A stretch of DNA of 64,000 bases from Clostridium tagluense (GCF_003865095.1 NZ_BHYK01000015.1:1-64000); one strand, 5' to 3'. Shown: positions 44,962 through 53,909, counted from the stretch's first letter. Made by a program: numbers and translations. Notes: generated by a model from the sequence alone, not told the origin.

Positions 44962-45882
44962 ATGTATACAGTATCTTCATCCCCACACATAAAATCAAAT
45001 GATTCTGTGCAGGGTATAATGAGAGACGTAATAATAGCATTAATACCTGCTACCTTTGCTGGAATATATTTTTTTGGAATGAAAGCATTTTTAGTTACAT
45101 TGGTATCTGTGCTATCATGTGTTGCAGCAGAAGCACTATGGCAAAAGCTTGCTCACAGAAAAGTTACAATTGGTGACCTTAGTGCTGTTGTAACTGGTTT
45201 ATTAATAGCTTTTAACTTGCCAGCTGCTGTTCCACTTTGGCTTCCTGCAATTGGAGGTTTTTTCGCAATAATTATTGTAAAACAATTTTTCGGCGGAATT
45301 GGACAAAATATAATGAATCCCGCTTTGGCTGCTAGAGCATTTTTACTTGCTTCTTGGCCAGTTCATATGACTAATTTTACTGTTGATGGTGTTTCATCTG
45401 CTACTGCGCTTGCAATACTTAAAAGCGGTGAAGGTCAATTACCTAGTCTAACGAACATTTTTATTGGTAATGTAGGTGGTTGTATTGGTGAAACCTCTGT
45501 ACTTGCATTGCTAATTGGCGCAGCTTACTTACTATATAAAAAAGTAATAAGTTGGCATACACCAGTTTCATATATTGGCTCAGTATTTATTTTAACCCTT
45601 ATATTAGGTAGAGGTGGCTTCATGAATGCAGATGCATTATATGAGATTTGTGCTGGTGGCTTAATGCTTGGTGCTTTCTTTATGGCAACAGATTATACAA
45701 CTTCACCAATGACAAAAAAAGGACAACTTATATTTGGAGTTGGTTGTGGACTTTTAACCACAATTATACGTTTATATGGTGGTTATGCTGAAGGAGTATC
45801 CTATTCTATATTAATAATGAGCTTATTTGTTCCATTCATAGATAAGTTTACTGCTCCACGTATTTTTGGGGAGGTGAAATAA
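44962..45882 (+). CDS. rnfD: Rnf complex subunit RnfD
   Basis: A 306-residue membrane subunit with about nine or ten hydrophobic segments. The covalent FMN attachment site is visible as DGVSSATALA (near 135), with the threonine as acceptor; this matches the ApbE target pattern. QNIMNPALAARAFLLASWP and FFMATDYTTSPMT are family blocks. The ATG at 44962 has AGAGGTG upstream. The rnfG TTG start follows the stop codon directly. Confidence 0.95.
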   Translation: MYTVSSSPHIKSNDSVQGIMRDVIIALIPATFAGIYFFGMKAFLVTLVSVLSCVAAEALWQKLAHRKVTIGDLSAVVTGLLIAFNLPAAVPLWLPAIGGFFAIIIVKQFFGGIGQNIMNPALAARAFLLASWPVHMTNFTVDGVSSATALAILKSGEGQLPSLTNIFIGNVGGCIGETSVLALLIGAAYLLYKKVISWHTPVSYIGSVFILTLILGRGGFMNADALYEICAGGLMLGAFFMATDYTTSPMTKKGQLIFGVGCGLLTTIIRLYGGYAEGVSYSILIMSLFVPFIDKFTAPRIFGEVK

Positions 45883-46455
45883 TTGAAAGAGAATATAAAA
45901 TTAGGTCTAATTTTACTTTTAATTACAGGAGTTGCAGGATTCTTACTAGGTGGTGCCTATGAAATAACTAAAGCACCTATAGCTGCCTCCATTGAAGCTG
46001 ATAAACAAGCTGCTATGAAAGCAATACTACCCACTGCTGATAAGTTTGAAAAAGCAGATGTAAAAATTGAAGGTAATGAAAAAGTTTCTGAGGTTAATGC
46101 AGGACTTAAAGGTACTGAAATAGCTGGATATGCTATAAAAGTTGCACCAAAAGGATATGCTGGCCCTGTAGAGATCATGGTTGGAATATCAACTGAAGGA
46201 AAAGTTACTGGAATTAAAATTTTATCTCACGCTGAAACCCCTGGTCTTGGTGCTAACGCTCCACAACCTAAATTTTCAGATCAATATAAAAATAAACCTA
46301 CAAAAGAAAAATTAGAAGTTGTAAAAACGGTTCCTTCAAAGGATACCCAAATAGAAGCTATTACAGGTGCCACTATTACATCGAAAGCCGTAACACTTGG
46401 CGTTAACGATGCTGTTAATTTTTACAACTCTTCATTGAAAGGAGAAAAAAAATAA
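45883..46455 (+). CDS. rnfG: Rnf complex subunit RnfG
   Basis: A 190-residue subunit with one N-terminal membrane helix (LGLILLLITGVAGFLLGGAY) and an extracytoplasmic FMN-binding domain. The flavinylation motif is AITGATITSKAV (near 167), with the second threonine as the FMN acceptor. The start is a TTG at 45883 with GGGGAGGTGA upstream. It needs ApbE, which is encoded nearby at 50093-51100. Its last base overlaps the first base of rnfE. Confidence 0.93.
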   Translation: MKENIKLGLILLLITGVAGFLLGGAYEITKAPIAASIEADKQAAMKAILPTADKFEKADVKIEGNEKVSEVNAGLKGTEIAGYAIKVAPKGYAGPVEIMVGISTEGKVTGIKILSHAETPGLGANAPQPKFSDQYKNKPTKEKLEVVKTVPSKDTQIEAITGATITSKAVTLGVNDAVNFYNSSLKGEKK

Positions 46456-47147
46456 TGAGCACATTTTCTGAAAGATTAAAAAATGGTATAGTAACGGAAA
46501 ATCCATTATTTGTACAAGTGCTAGCTACCTGCCCTACCTTAGCTGTTACCACCAGCGTAGAAAATGCCATAGGTATGGGACTAGCATCTACAGCAGTGTT
46601 AATCGGTTCTAATCTTTTTATATCAGTACTAAGAAAAGTAATTCCAGATAAGGTTCGTATACCTGCTTATATTACAATAATTGCTGCTTTCGTTACATTG
46701 ATACAGTTTTTATTACAAGGTTTTGTTCCTTCTCTATATAAGTCACTAGGAATTTTTATTCCACTTATAGTTGTTAACTGTGTAATTCTAGGACGTGCTG
46801 AAGCCTATGCTTCAAAAAACAAAGTACTTCCTTCAGTTTTTGATGCTATAGGAATGGGACTTGGTTTTACAGTAGCATTAGTAATTGTAGGTGCCATAAG
46901 AGAATTACTAGGGGCTGGTTCAATATACGGATTAAAATTGTTTGGAACTTCCTTTGAACCTGCTATAATTATGATTTTAGCACCTGGAGCTTTTATTACC
47001 CTTGGAATTATAATGGCTCTATTAAATCAAAAGGCAATAAATGAAACAAACAAAGTTAATAATAAAATTGCACATTTTCATGAAATTAATCCAGAGACAG
47101 GTGAGTGTACTGGGTGCGGGTCTTGTGCTCATAGTTGCAAAAAATAA
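46455..47147 (+). CDS. rnfE: Rnf complex subunit RnfE with extra Cys-rich tail
   Basis: A 230-residue integral membrane subunit with six segments. Family blocks are NPLFVQVLATCPTLAVTTSV and FIPLIVVNCVILGRAEAYA, containing the conserved cysteines thought to bind iron between RnfA and RnfE. Past the last helix there is an extra tail of about 30 residues ending CTGCGSCAHSCKK, a CX2CX2CX3C pattern that looks like half a ferredoxin. Many RnfE proteins are about 200 residues and lack it. GGAGAAAAAAAATA precedes the ATG. Confidence 0.9.
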   Translation: MSTFSERLKNGIVTENPLFVQVLATCPTLAVTTSVENAIGMGLASTAVLIGSNLFISVLRKVIPDKVRIPAYITIIAAFVTLIQFLLQGFVPSLYKSLGIFIPLIVVNCVILGRAEAYASKNKVLPSVFDAIGMGLGFTVALVIVGAIRELLGAGSIYGLKLFGTSFEPAIIMILAPGAFITLGIIMALLNQKAINETNKVNNKIAHFHEINPETGECTGCGSCAHSCKK

Positions 47148-47181
47148 TTTTATTTAACTTTATTAAGAAAGGTGGATGGAA

Positions 47182-47769
47182 ATGAAACTTTTTTCAATTT
47201 TTATAAGTGCATTTTTAATTAATAACTTCTTATTAGTTAAATTCCTTGGAGTATGTTCTTTCCTTGGAGTTTCTAAAAAGACTGAGACTGCAAAGGGTAT
47301 GGGCCTGGCAGTAGTGTTTGTTATGTTCATAGCTTCATTTATGACCTATGGAGTCTATAACTGGATTTTAGTTCCTCTAAACATAACCTATTTATCAACA
47401 TTAGCATTTGTTCTAGTTATTGCAGCACTAGTGCAATTTGTTGAGATGGTTATTAAGAAGACTCAACCAAGTCTCTATAAAGCACTTGGAATATATCTTC
47501 CATTAATAACAACTAACTGCGCACTTCTTGGTATGGCAGTTATAAATATAGGTGAAAAATATAACCTAATAGAATCTATGGTTAATGCCCTTGGAGCTGC
47601 TCTTGGATATATGCTTGCTATTGTACTTCTTTCTGGTTTAAGAGAAAGAATGGAAGAGAGTGACAATATGCCATTATGCTTTAGAGGTCTTCCTATTTCA
47701 CTAGTTACAGCAGGACTTATGGCTATTGCATTTTTAGGCTTTAGCGGTTTAAAATTGGGGGGTATTTAA
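47182..47769 (+). CDS. rnfA: Rnf complex subunit RnfA
   Basis: A 195-residue six-helix membrane subunit, homologous to RnfE and packed against it in inverted topology. [23 protein letters not shown] and [16 protein letters not shown] carry the two conserved cysteines for the intramembrane iron centre. The ATG at 47182 has AAAGGTGG 6 nt upstream; an ATG at 47176 overlaps that site. The stop codon is immediately followed by the rnfB start. Confidence 0.94.
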   Translation: MKLFSIFISAFLINNFLLVKFLGVCSFLGVSKKTETAKGMGLAVVFVMFIASFMTYGVYNWILVPLNITYLSTLAFVLVIAALVQFVEMVIKKTQPSLYKALGIYLPLITTNCALLGMAVINIGEKYNLIESMVNALGAALGYMLAIVLLSGLRERMEESDNMPLCFRGLPISLVTAGLMAIAFLGFSGLKLGGI

Positions 47770-48606
47770 ATGGATGTTAACAATTTAATTTACCCAATAA
47801 TAAGTATTGGTGGTATGGGACTAGTATTTGGAGTAGTACTTGGCTATGCTAATAAAAAATTCCATGTACCAGTTGATCCTAAAGTACCACTAGTTAGAGA
47901 AGCATTACCTAGTGCAAATTGCGGTGCATGCGGATTTGCTGGTTGTGATGCTTATGCAGCAGCTGTAGTTGAGGGAGATACACCATTAAATTTATGTTCA
48001 GTAGGTGGAGCTTCTGTTGCCGAAAAAATAGGAGAAATACTTGGTTTAAGTGTTGAAACTGCTAATCCTCAAGTTGCCTTTGTTAAATGTAAAGGAACTT
48101 GCACTGTTGCAAAAGAGAAATATGAGTATGATGGAATAAGAGATTGTCGCCAAGCAGTTATTGCTCCTGGTGAAGGTCCTAAAGCTTGCTCAGATGGTTG
48201 CTTAGGTTTTGCAAGTTGCGTAAGGGCTTGTGAATTCAGTGCTCTTCACATCATAGATGGTGTAGCTGTAGTATATAAGGATAATTGTGTAGCTTGTGGC
48301 GCCTGTATTAAAGTATGTCCTAAAAACTTAATAGAGCTAGTTCCAGCTACTCAAGAAGTACTTGTTGAATGCAACTCAAAATCCAAAGGTAAATCAGTAA
48401 AAGAAAATTGCGGAGTTGGATGTATCGCTTGCACCATGTGTGTAAAAGTTTGCCCATCTGAAGCAATTACTATGGTTAATAACCTAGCTACAATAGACTT
48501 TGAAAAATGTACACAATGTGGCCTATGTGCTACTAAGTGTCCAACAAAAGCTATCTCAAAGCCCCTAAAAGCTCATGAAACCATGAGTGATGCATTAAGT
48601 AAATAG
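47770..48606 (+). CDS. rnfB: Rnf complex subunit RnfB (polyferredoxin)
   Basis: A 278-residue ferredoxin-side subunit. A short N-terminal membrane helix is followed by a cluster domain (NCGACGFAGCDAYAAAVVEG) and at least three further 4Fe-4S motifs: NCVACGACIKVCP, CIACTMCVKVCP and KCTQCGLCATKCP. It takes electrons from reduced ferredoxin. Length and cluster number are typical of clostridial RnfB, which has more clusters than the proteobacterial one. Last gene of the operon, followed by a strong terminator. Confidence 0.95.
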   Translation: MDVNNLIYPIISIGGMGLVFGVVLGYANKKFHVPVDPKVPLVREALPSANCGACGFAGCDAYAAAVVEGDTPLNLCSVGGASVAEKIGEILGLSVETANPQVAFVKCKGTCTVAKEKYEYDGIRDCRQAVIAPGEGPKACSDGCLGFASCVRACEFSALHIIDGVAVVYKDNCVACGACIKVCPKNLIELVPATQEVLVECNSKSKGKSVKENCGVGCIACTMCVKVCPSEAITMVNNLATIDFEKCTQCGLCATKCPTKAISKPLKAHETMSDALSK

Positions 48607-48618
48607 CAAAATAAAAAG

Positions 48619-48651
48619 GTACTAAGATTATAAAATCTTAGTACTCTTTTT
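48619..48651 (+). terminator. Terminator of the rnf operon
   Basis: GGTACTAAGATT paired with AATCTTAGTAC (11 bp), 4-nt loop, then CTTTTTG. Confidence 0.8.
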
Positions 48652-48675
48652 GTTTCCACTCGCGGTATAATAATA

Positions 48676-49180
48676 GGGTAGGATATTTAACCTTAGTGAC
48701 TTGCAATAAGAAGCGACTAAACTATTGAAATTGAATTTAGAAATTCTTCTTTTGCGAATATAAAATTCTCGTAAGCCTGACAGCACTCATAACAATTAAA
48801 AATAGGATAGAAAGTTTTTCCTGCGTGACTTGCAATATGAAACGTAGAAACAATTGAAATTTTATTTAGAAATTCTTGCTTTGCGAATGTAAAATCCTCG
48901 TAAGCCTGCCAGGATGTCATAAAAATTAATAATAAGATAGAGTATTGCTCCGGAGTGACTTGCAATAAGAAGCGAAAAAACTATTGAAATTCAATTTAGA
49001 AATTCTTCTTTTGCGAATATAAAATTCTCGTGAGCCTTCCAGGAAGGAAGGCTAGCGAACCTGAGCCAGGACGGCGAATGTGAGCGCCAGAGAATTTTAT
49101 ATTCGCAAAAGATTAGAATTTCTTAATTGAATTTCCAGTTTCGAGCTCGTTTGCAAGTCACGGTGGAGACTTCCTATCCT
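48676..49180. repeat. Repeat family C cluster: two half-elements and one full palindrome
   Basis: GTGACTTGCAATA starts at 48696, 48825 and 48955, i.e. steps of 129 and 130 bp, each followed by related ATTGAAATT...TTTAGAAATTCTTC...TTTGCGAAT...CTCGTAAGCCT sequence. After the third unit the same sequence returns inverted, ending TTGCAAGTCAC at 49151-49161, which makes a full palindrome of about 207 bp; inverted similarity extends out to GGATAG/CTATCC. It lies exactly between two convergent operons. No coding potential. Confidence 0.85.
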
Positions 49181-49182
49181 TT

Positions 49183-49695
49183 TTACAATCTTTTATCTAG
49201 TGTTAATATTTTTTCTAATCTATTCTTCAATACACTAGCTAAAGTTCCAATAAAATACCCTGTAATAATAGCTGAAACTAGTAATACGGGTAAATACAAA
49301 TATATTCTCAAATCTTTAATTATAAAGGCAGCTACCAGTAATTGCCCTACATTATGAAAAATAGCACCACATACACTAATTGTAGGTAGGCTTAAGTAAT
49401 TCTTAAGATACTTGTATAGTAATATCATTACTATATTACTAAGTAATCCACCAGCAATGCTGAATAAAAGCGCTGATAACCCGCCTCCAAAAATGGAACC
49501 TAGCACAGTTCTTAGAATCATTATTAAAATTGCTTCCTTCCATCCAAATAAAATTAATGCAACTAAGGATATAGAATTAGCAAGTCCTAATTTTATCCCC
49601 GGAAATAGCACTGGAATTTGAGCCTCGATTAAATAAATAACCAAGGCTATTGCCACGAGTATACTAAGTAAAACCATTTTTTTAGTCTTTTTCAT
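49183..49695 (-). CDS. Gx transporter family membrane protein (heptaprenyl diphosphate synthase component I-like)
   Basis: A 170-residue membrane protein with about five helices. Blocks such as VAIALVIYLIEAQIPVLFPGIKLGLANSISLVAL and FGGGLSALLFSIAGG (split here) mark the Hpre_diP_synt_I/Gx transporter family, which has an ECF S-component-like shape. It is often found next to a NusG-domain-II protein and ApbE or flavin electron-transfer genes. Start MKKTKKM at 49695 with GGTGAT upstream. Last gene of the three-gene unit; its 3' end abuts the family C palindrome. Confidence 0.8.
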   Translation of the reverse strand: MKKTKKMVLLSILVAIALVIYLIEAQIPVLFPGIKLGLANSISLVALILFGWKEAILIMILRTVLGSIFGGGLSALLFSIAGGLLSNIVMILLYKYLKNYLSLPTISVCGAIFHNVGQLLVAAFIIKDLRIYLYLPVLLVSAIITGYFIGTLASVLKNRLEKILTLDKRL

Positions 49696-49719
49696 ATTAT
49701 CACCTGCATGTTTTTCATT

Positions 49720-50106
49720 TTAGAATGTCCCAGCATCAATACTGTTATTGCTTTGTCCATTAATATTAATTATAAGTTTAAAAGGTAAACATACAATCAT
49801 CTCACCTGGTTTTGAAATCCATCCACTTTTAACACACTCTTTATGTGGGCAATCTGCATCTTTAATACTAATACTATTATGCTTAACTGATATAGTATTA
49901 AAATGGCCATTTGATGTCTTAAAAGTAAAATCTTCTGGCTTAACTATCTTACTCAAATCAATAGTTTTAATAACCTTGCCTTCACGTTTAATAACTGCAA
50001 TATTTTCCGACCCCTTAATTGAAGTTTTATATATTGAAACTACTCCTACTGCTATTACTACAATAAATAAAAGTACTATACCAACTATTTTATCACCTTT
50101 CTTCAT
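49720..50106 (-). CDS. NusG domain II-containing exported protein
   Basis: A 128-residue protein with an N-terminal signal or anchor (IVGIVLLFIVVIAVGVVSIY) and an extracytoplasmic NusG_II beta domain. Three cysteines are present in DCPHKECVKSGW and MIVCLPF, the usual arrangement. The start codon lies inside the 3' end of apbE (14-bp overlap), so the two are coupled. Small proteins of this kind accompany Gx transporters in flavin-based electron-transfer loci; their biochemical role is unclear. Confidence 0.8.
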   Translation of the reverse strand: MKKGDKIVGIVLLFIVVIAVGVVSIYKTSIKGSENIAVIKREGKVIKTIDLSKIVKPEDFTFKTSNGHFNTISVKHNSISIKDADCPHKECVKSGWISKPGEMIVCLPFKLIININGQSNNSIDAGTF

Positions 50107-51100
50107 AAGTAAACTCCTTATTCGTTAAATTAAAACTATCTTTAAGACCTGCTGTAACATATACTTTTTTATCTGATGTAACAAAAATAGCTTCCACACC
50201 TTTAATAGACTCTATCAATTTAATTCCCTTTGAAAGTCCCAATATATATGTACTAGTAGATAGTGCATCTCCATCTATTGAGTTATCTGATACTATGGTC
50301 GTACTTATAAGACCAGCCTCTGATGGGTATCCAGTTTTCGGGTCAAATATGTGATGGTAACGCTTGCCGTCCACAATAAAATATCTTTCATAGTTTCCTG
50401 ATGTAACCATAGATTTATCAGTAACACTAATTGTTCCTAAGTATTGCCCCCGTGTATCCAATGGATTTTGTATCCCTATATTCCAGCTGGTTCCATCTGG
50501 TTTACTTCCTACAGCAAAAACATTACCACCTAAATTTATAAGTGCACTGTTAACCTTATTATCAATTAAAACTTTCTTTATCTCATCAGCTGTATAGCCT
50601 TTTGCTATAGCACCCAAATCTATAGCTTGCCCTTTTCGCCTTAACTGTACTGTAGAATTCTTACTATCTAGAATAATATCCTTATAGTCGACTAGCTTTA
50701 ACTTTTCCTCGATTTCACTTTTGGAAGGAATTCTCGCCTTATCTGTACCTATGCCCCACAGCTTTACAATTGGTTCTATTGTTGCATCAAGTGATCCATC
50801 TGTTAATTTACTATACTTAACAGCTTTTTCTATTACAGAGTAAGTATCCACACTAAGTTTTTCACCTGAAACCCCTGCCTTAGCATTTAATTTTGTAATT
50901 TCAGAAGATTTAATATTAACAGACATTTTGCTTTCTATGTCACTAATTCTTTTTAAAGCTAGCTCTGCTACTTTTTCTGAATTTTTACCATAAACCTTTA
51001 ATTGAACAATTGTCCCCATCATATAGGTCTCTTTTTCAACGGATTTAGTATTACTTTTGCAAGATACTAAAAATATTGGAATGGACAATAATAAAACCAT
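50093..51100 (-). CDS. apbE: FAD:protein FMN transferase (ApbE), lipoprotein
   Basis: A flavin transferase that links FMN to threonine in proteins such as RnfG and RnfD. After a hydrophobic stretch and lipobox (FLVSC) the ApbE blocks are intact: YMMGTIVQLKVYG, DLGAIAKGYTADEIKK, LINLGGNVFAVGSKPDG, YHHIFDPKTGYP and SIDGDALSTSTYILG. The first canonical start is the ATG at 51100, which has no ribosome-binding site and gives a signal peptide without its positive residues. Reading in frame upstream gives IKSSRKAWY, with AAGGGTGAG just before it at an ATA/ATC codon (51127/51130). The true start may be non-canonical or a lost ATG. First gene of the apbE-NusG_II-Gx unit. Confidence 0.9.
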   Translation of the reverse strand: MVLLLSIPIFLVSCKSNTKSVEKETYMMGTIVQLKVYGKNSEKVAELALKRISDIESKMSVNIKSSEITKLNAKAGVSGEKLSVDTYSVIEKAVKYSKLTDGSLDATIEPIVKLWGIGTDKARIPSKSEIEEKLKLVDYKDIILDSKNSTVQLRRKGQAIDLGAIAKGYTADEIKKVLIDNKVNSALINLGGNVFAVGSKPDGTSWNIGIQNPLDTRGQYLGTISVTDKSMVTSGNYERYFIVDGKRYHHIFDPKTGYPSEAGLISTTIVSDNSIDGDALSTSTYILGLSKGIKLIESIKGVEAIFVTSDKKVYVTAGLKDSFNLTNKEFTYEER

Positions 51101-51230
51101 ATACCATGCTTTTCGTGAACTTTTTATGATATCTCACCCTTCCTAGCTTGTTTTTAAATACATTATATCATATATATACTTTAAGTAAATTACTTACTAT
51201 AGCATGAATAACAGAAATTTTTAGTCCAAA

Positions 51231-51265
51231 CTAAAAACGCCGAAACAAAGTCTCAGCGTTTTTAG
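51231..51265 (-). terminator. Hairpin terminator
   Basis: CTAAAAACGC and GCGTTTTTAG, a perfect 10-bp stem with a 15-nt loop, in the 334-bp gap between apbE and the small gene at 51435. It probably ends the transcript of that small gene. Confidence 0.6.
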
Positions 51266-51434
51266 CCATTATGAAACATAACAATTTAGTAATAAGAAAA
51301 AAGTTAAGATTAATGATATTTTTTTAAAAATAAAAAATCATTTTTTCACCAATCTAATCTTATTTAAATTTTTAAAAAGGTCACAGGATTATTATTCTAC
51401 ACCTTCTTCTAAAAAACAATAAATTTATTTAATC

Positions 51435-51641
51435 CTAATAAGCCCTTTGATCTCCATTTAAAATATTCTCAATTTCTACTGCTATTTCACGACCTTTTTT
51501 ATAGGAGTTAAGCCTATCTTGTGGTATGGAGTCTTTATATCTGTCTTCACCAGAAAGAAAATCTATTATTCCTTTTTTTGCACTTGGCACATCTCCAACG
51601 TGTTCTATTCCATTAACTTCTTTTACTTTTGAATAATCCAT
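51435..51641 (-). CDS. Small hypothetical protein (68 residues)
   Basis: MDYSKVKEVNGIEHVGDVPS... is a soluble, mixed-charge protein with a helical C-terminus (REIAVEIENILNG). GGGAGGA precedes the ATG. No family recognised. It is transcribed leftward, away from the opp operon. Downstream is the 51231 terminator. Confidence 0.6.
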   Translation of the reverse strand: MDYSKVKEVNGIEHVGDVPSAKKGIIDFLSGEDRYKDSIPQDRLNSYKKGREIAVEIENILNGDQRAY

Positions 51642-51958
51642 GAATATTCCTCCCTATATGTCTTGCAAATACTGAGTACTTATTAATGCTCCAGTATCGT
51701 AAGTATTGTAGTTATAGCTTTCCCAATTTAGAATTTTTAATGTATTAATACATCCCTTAAGATCAACAAAAGTATATATTAATCACATGAAAATTATTAC
51801 TCTTGATTTTTCGAATGCCTTTTAATTCTAAATAATTTGTTACATTATAATATAAATCTCCTTAATATTTATTCAAAATATTTACATATAAAAAAAATAA
51901 TGGTCATATTATATAACAGTACTTTAATTTTTAATGATTAGATAAGGGGGGGTATGTA
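51642..51958. other. Gap upstream of oppA
   Basis: A 317-bp AT-rich gap between the divergent small gene and oppA. It must hold the opp promoter, but I see no convincing -35/-10 pair, CodY box or riboswitch. TATAAT-like words occur near 51855 without a matching -35. Confidence 0.4.
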
Positions 51959-53791
51959 ATGAAAAAGAAAAAATTAGTTGCTTCTTTGCTATTAGCTTTG
52001 TTTGTATCCACAAATGTACTTTCTGGATGCTCAAAAAAACCTAAAGTTGTAGAAAGCAAAGCACCACAAGTTTTAAATTATTATACTGTAGATGAACCAG
52101 AAACCTTGGACCCACAACAGATGACCGGATCACCTGACTTTCAGATTGCAAATATGTTTATTGAAAGTTTAGTTCGTTTTGGTAAAGAAGAAGGTAAATA
52201 CGAACCAGGAGTTGCTAAAAAGTGGAGTTTAGATACTTCAACCAATACTTATACTTTTGAGTTAAATAAAGATGCGAAATGGTCTGATGGAACAGCAGTT
52301 ACTGCAAATGATTTCTTCTTTGGATGGAAGCTTGCGCTTGATGGAAATAGTCAGTACGCATTTATGATTAGTGATTACATTGTAGGAGCTCAAGATTACG
52401 CTGCTCTTACTAGTGAGGGGTTTTACGGCGAATCAAATGCTAAGTTTAAAGCTTTAGTTGATAACAGAGATGCGCAAAAAGACAAAGATAAAAAATCAGC
52501 TTTGGCTGCTAAGGTTACCGATGCTTTAAAGGCAATGCCAGCAGATCTAAAAACAGCATTTGAGACAAAGAAAAAAGATTTATGGTCAAAAGTTGGAATC
52601 AAAGAGAATAATGGAAATATTGAAATTAAACTTTCAAAAGTATGCCCATACTTTGTGGGATTAACTGCCAATTCTGTTTATTGTCCTGTAAACGAGAAAT
52701 TTTACAATGATCATAAGAGTGACTACACTCTTGAAGCTGCAGGGTTAAACAGTAATGGACCATGGATGGTTAAAGAATGGAAACACAAAGATAGCTTTAC
52801 TTTACAAAAAAATCCAAATTACTGGAATAAGAGTAATATAAAGATCGATACAATTCAGTTGAAAGTTGTTATTGATGTTGCTACAAGAACAAATCTTTTA
52901 AAGACAGGTGCTTTAGATGGTTCAGCTATTCAAGCTAATGATTTGAAGACATTCCAAGATAAAGCAATACTTGATCAATACAAACTCCAAGATTTAATTG
53001 ATATGCCTGATTATACTGTATTCTATCTTGAATTTAACCAATTTAACAATCCAATAACTTCTAATGTTAATATTAGAAAGGCTATATCCTTAGCTATGGA
53101 CCGCAAGGGTTTAGTTGAAAATGTTTCACAAGGCGATATTGCTGCACTTGCAGTAGTTCCGGAGTATTTCCCAGGTCTTAGTAAATCCTTCCGTGAAGAA
53201 AATGGCAAGACTTTGTTTGAAGATAATCAAAAGGATAAGGCTAAAGCGGCTTTAGCCCAAGGTTTATCAGAGTTAAAACTAGCTAAATTACCTACTATAG
53301 ATGTTTTAACAAATCAGTCTGATATCGGTAAGAAACAAGGCGAAAAGTTACAATCAGATTTAAAAGAAATTGGAATTGACATTAATCTTGTGCCAGTTGC
53401 ATGGGGTGATAAATTAACTAGATTGAAAGCTGGAACATTTGGTATTTGTGCTAGTGGTTGGGGACCTGATTATATGGATCCAATGACATATCTTGATTTA
53501 TTTGAATCAAAAAATGGAAATAATCATGGTAAATATAATAACCCAAATTATGATAAATTAATTAATAATGCTAAAACTGAATCAGATGCTAAAAAAAGAA
53601 TGGGTTATTTATATGATGCTGAAAAAATATTAATTAGCGATATGGTTATTGCACCTCAATATTATAGAACACTTCATAGCACATTTAAAAATTATTTAAA
53701 TGGAGTTGTTATTAGAGGAGCTGGCCCAACCGTAGATTTTTATTGGGCTAATGTAGATATGACAAAGAAGAATGTTGAGAAAGCTAAGTAA
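51959..53791 (+). CDS. oppA: Oligopeptide ABC transporter substrate-binding lipoprotein
   Basis: A 610-residue SBP_bac_5 protein. The signal peptide ends in the lipobox NVLSGCSKK, so it is lipid-anchored. Typical blocks are DEPETLDPQQMTGSPDFQI, AKKWSLDTSTNTYTFELNKDAKWSDG, SNGPWMVKEWKHKDSFTLQKNPNYW (split here) and RKAISLAMDRKGLV. It binds peptides outside the membrane and delivers them to OppBC. It is somewhat longer than E. coli OppA owing to a lysine-rich insert (about 155-205). GGGGGGG precedes the ATG. First gene of oppABCDF. Confidence 0.9.
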   Translation: MKKKKLVASLLLALFVSTNVLSGCSKKPKVVESKAPQVLNYYTVDEPETLDPQQMTGSPDFQIANMFIESLVRFGKEEGKYEPGVAKKWSLDTSTNTYTFELNKDAKWSDGTAVTANDFFFGWKLALDGNSQYAFMISDYIVGAQDYAALTSEGFYGESNAKFKALVDNRDAQKDKDKKSALAAKVTDALKAMPADLKTAFETKKKDLWSKVGIKENNGNIEIKLSKVCPYFVGLTANSVYCPVNEKFYNDHKSDYTLEAAGLNSNGPWMVKEWKHKDSFTLQKNPNYWNKSNIKIDTIQLKVVIDVATRTNLLKTGALDGSAIQANDLKTFQDKAILDQYKLQDLIDMPDYTVFYLEFNQFNNPITSNVNIRKAISLAMDRKGLVENVSQGDIAALAVVPEYFPGLSKSFREENGKTLFEDNQKDKAKAALAQGLSELKLAKLPTIDVLTNQSDIGKKQGEKLQSDLKEIGIDINLVPVAWGDKLTRLKAGTFGICASGWGPDYMDPMTYLDLFESKNGNNHGKYNNPNYDKLINNAKTESDAKKRMGYLYDAEKILISDMVIAPQYYRTLHSTFKNYLNGVVIRGAGPTVDFYWANVDMTKKNVEKAK

Positions 53792-53827
53792 ATTTAATTT
53801 TAATTATTAATAGGTAAGGTGGGGTAT

Positions 53828-53881
53828 ATGTTATTTAAACGTATATCTTTCCTTTTATTAATAAGTAAATGGGTAACTTAG
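53828..53881 (+). CDS. Possible 17-residue leader peptide
   Basis: A short frame, MLFKRISFLLLISKWVT, with AAGGTGGGG immediately upstream, in the 118-bp gap between oppA and oppB. It may be a leader peptide or a chance frame. No function assigned. Confidence 0.3.
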   Translation: MLFKRISFLLLISKWVT

Positions 53882-53909
53882 TATTTTTCTATATAGAGGA
53901 GGCTTACGA

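Noticed and set aside
48717-48965. 82-residue minus-strand frame between rnfB and the Gx gene
   Set aside because: It lies wholly in the family C repeats and its protein sequence is just the repeated unit translated twice.
49127-49357. 76-residue plus-strand frame near 49.2 kb
   Set aside because: It spans the palindrome arm and the antisense of the Gx-transporter gene; no start signals.
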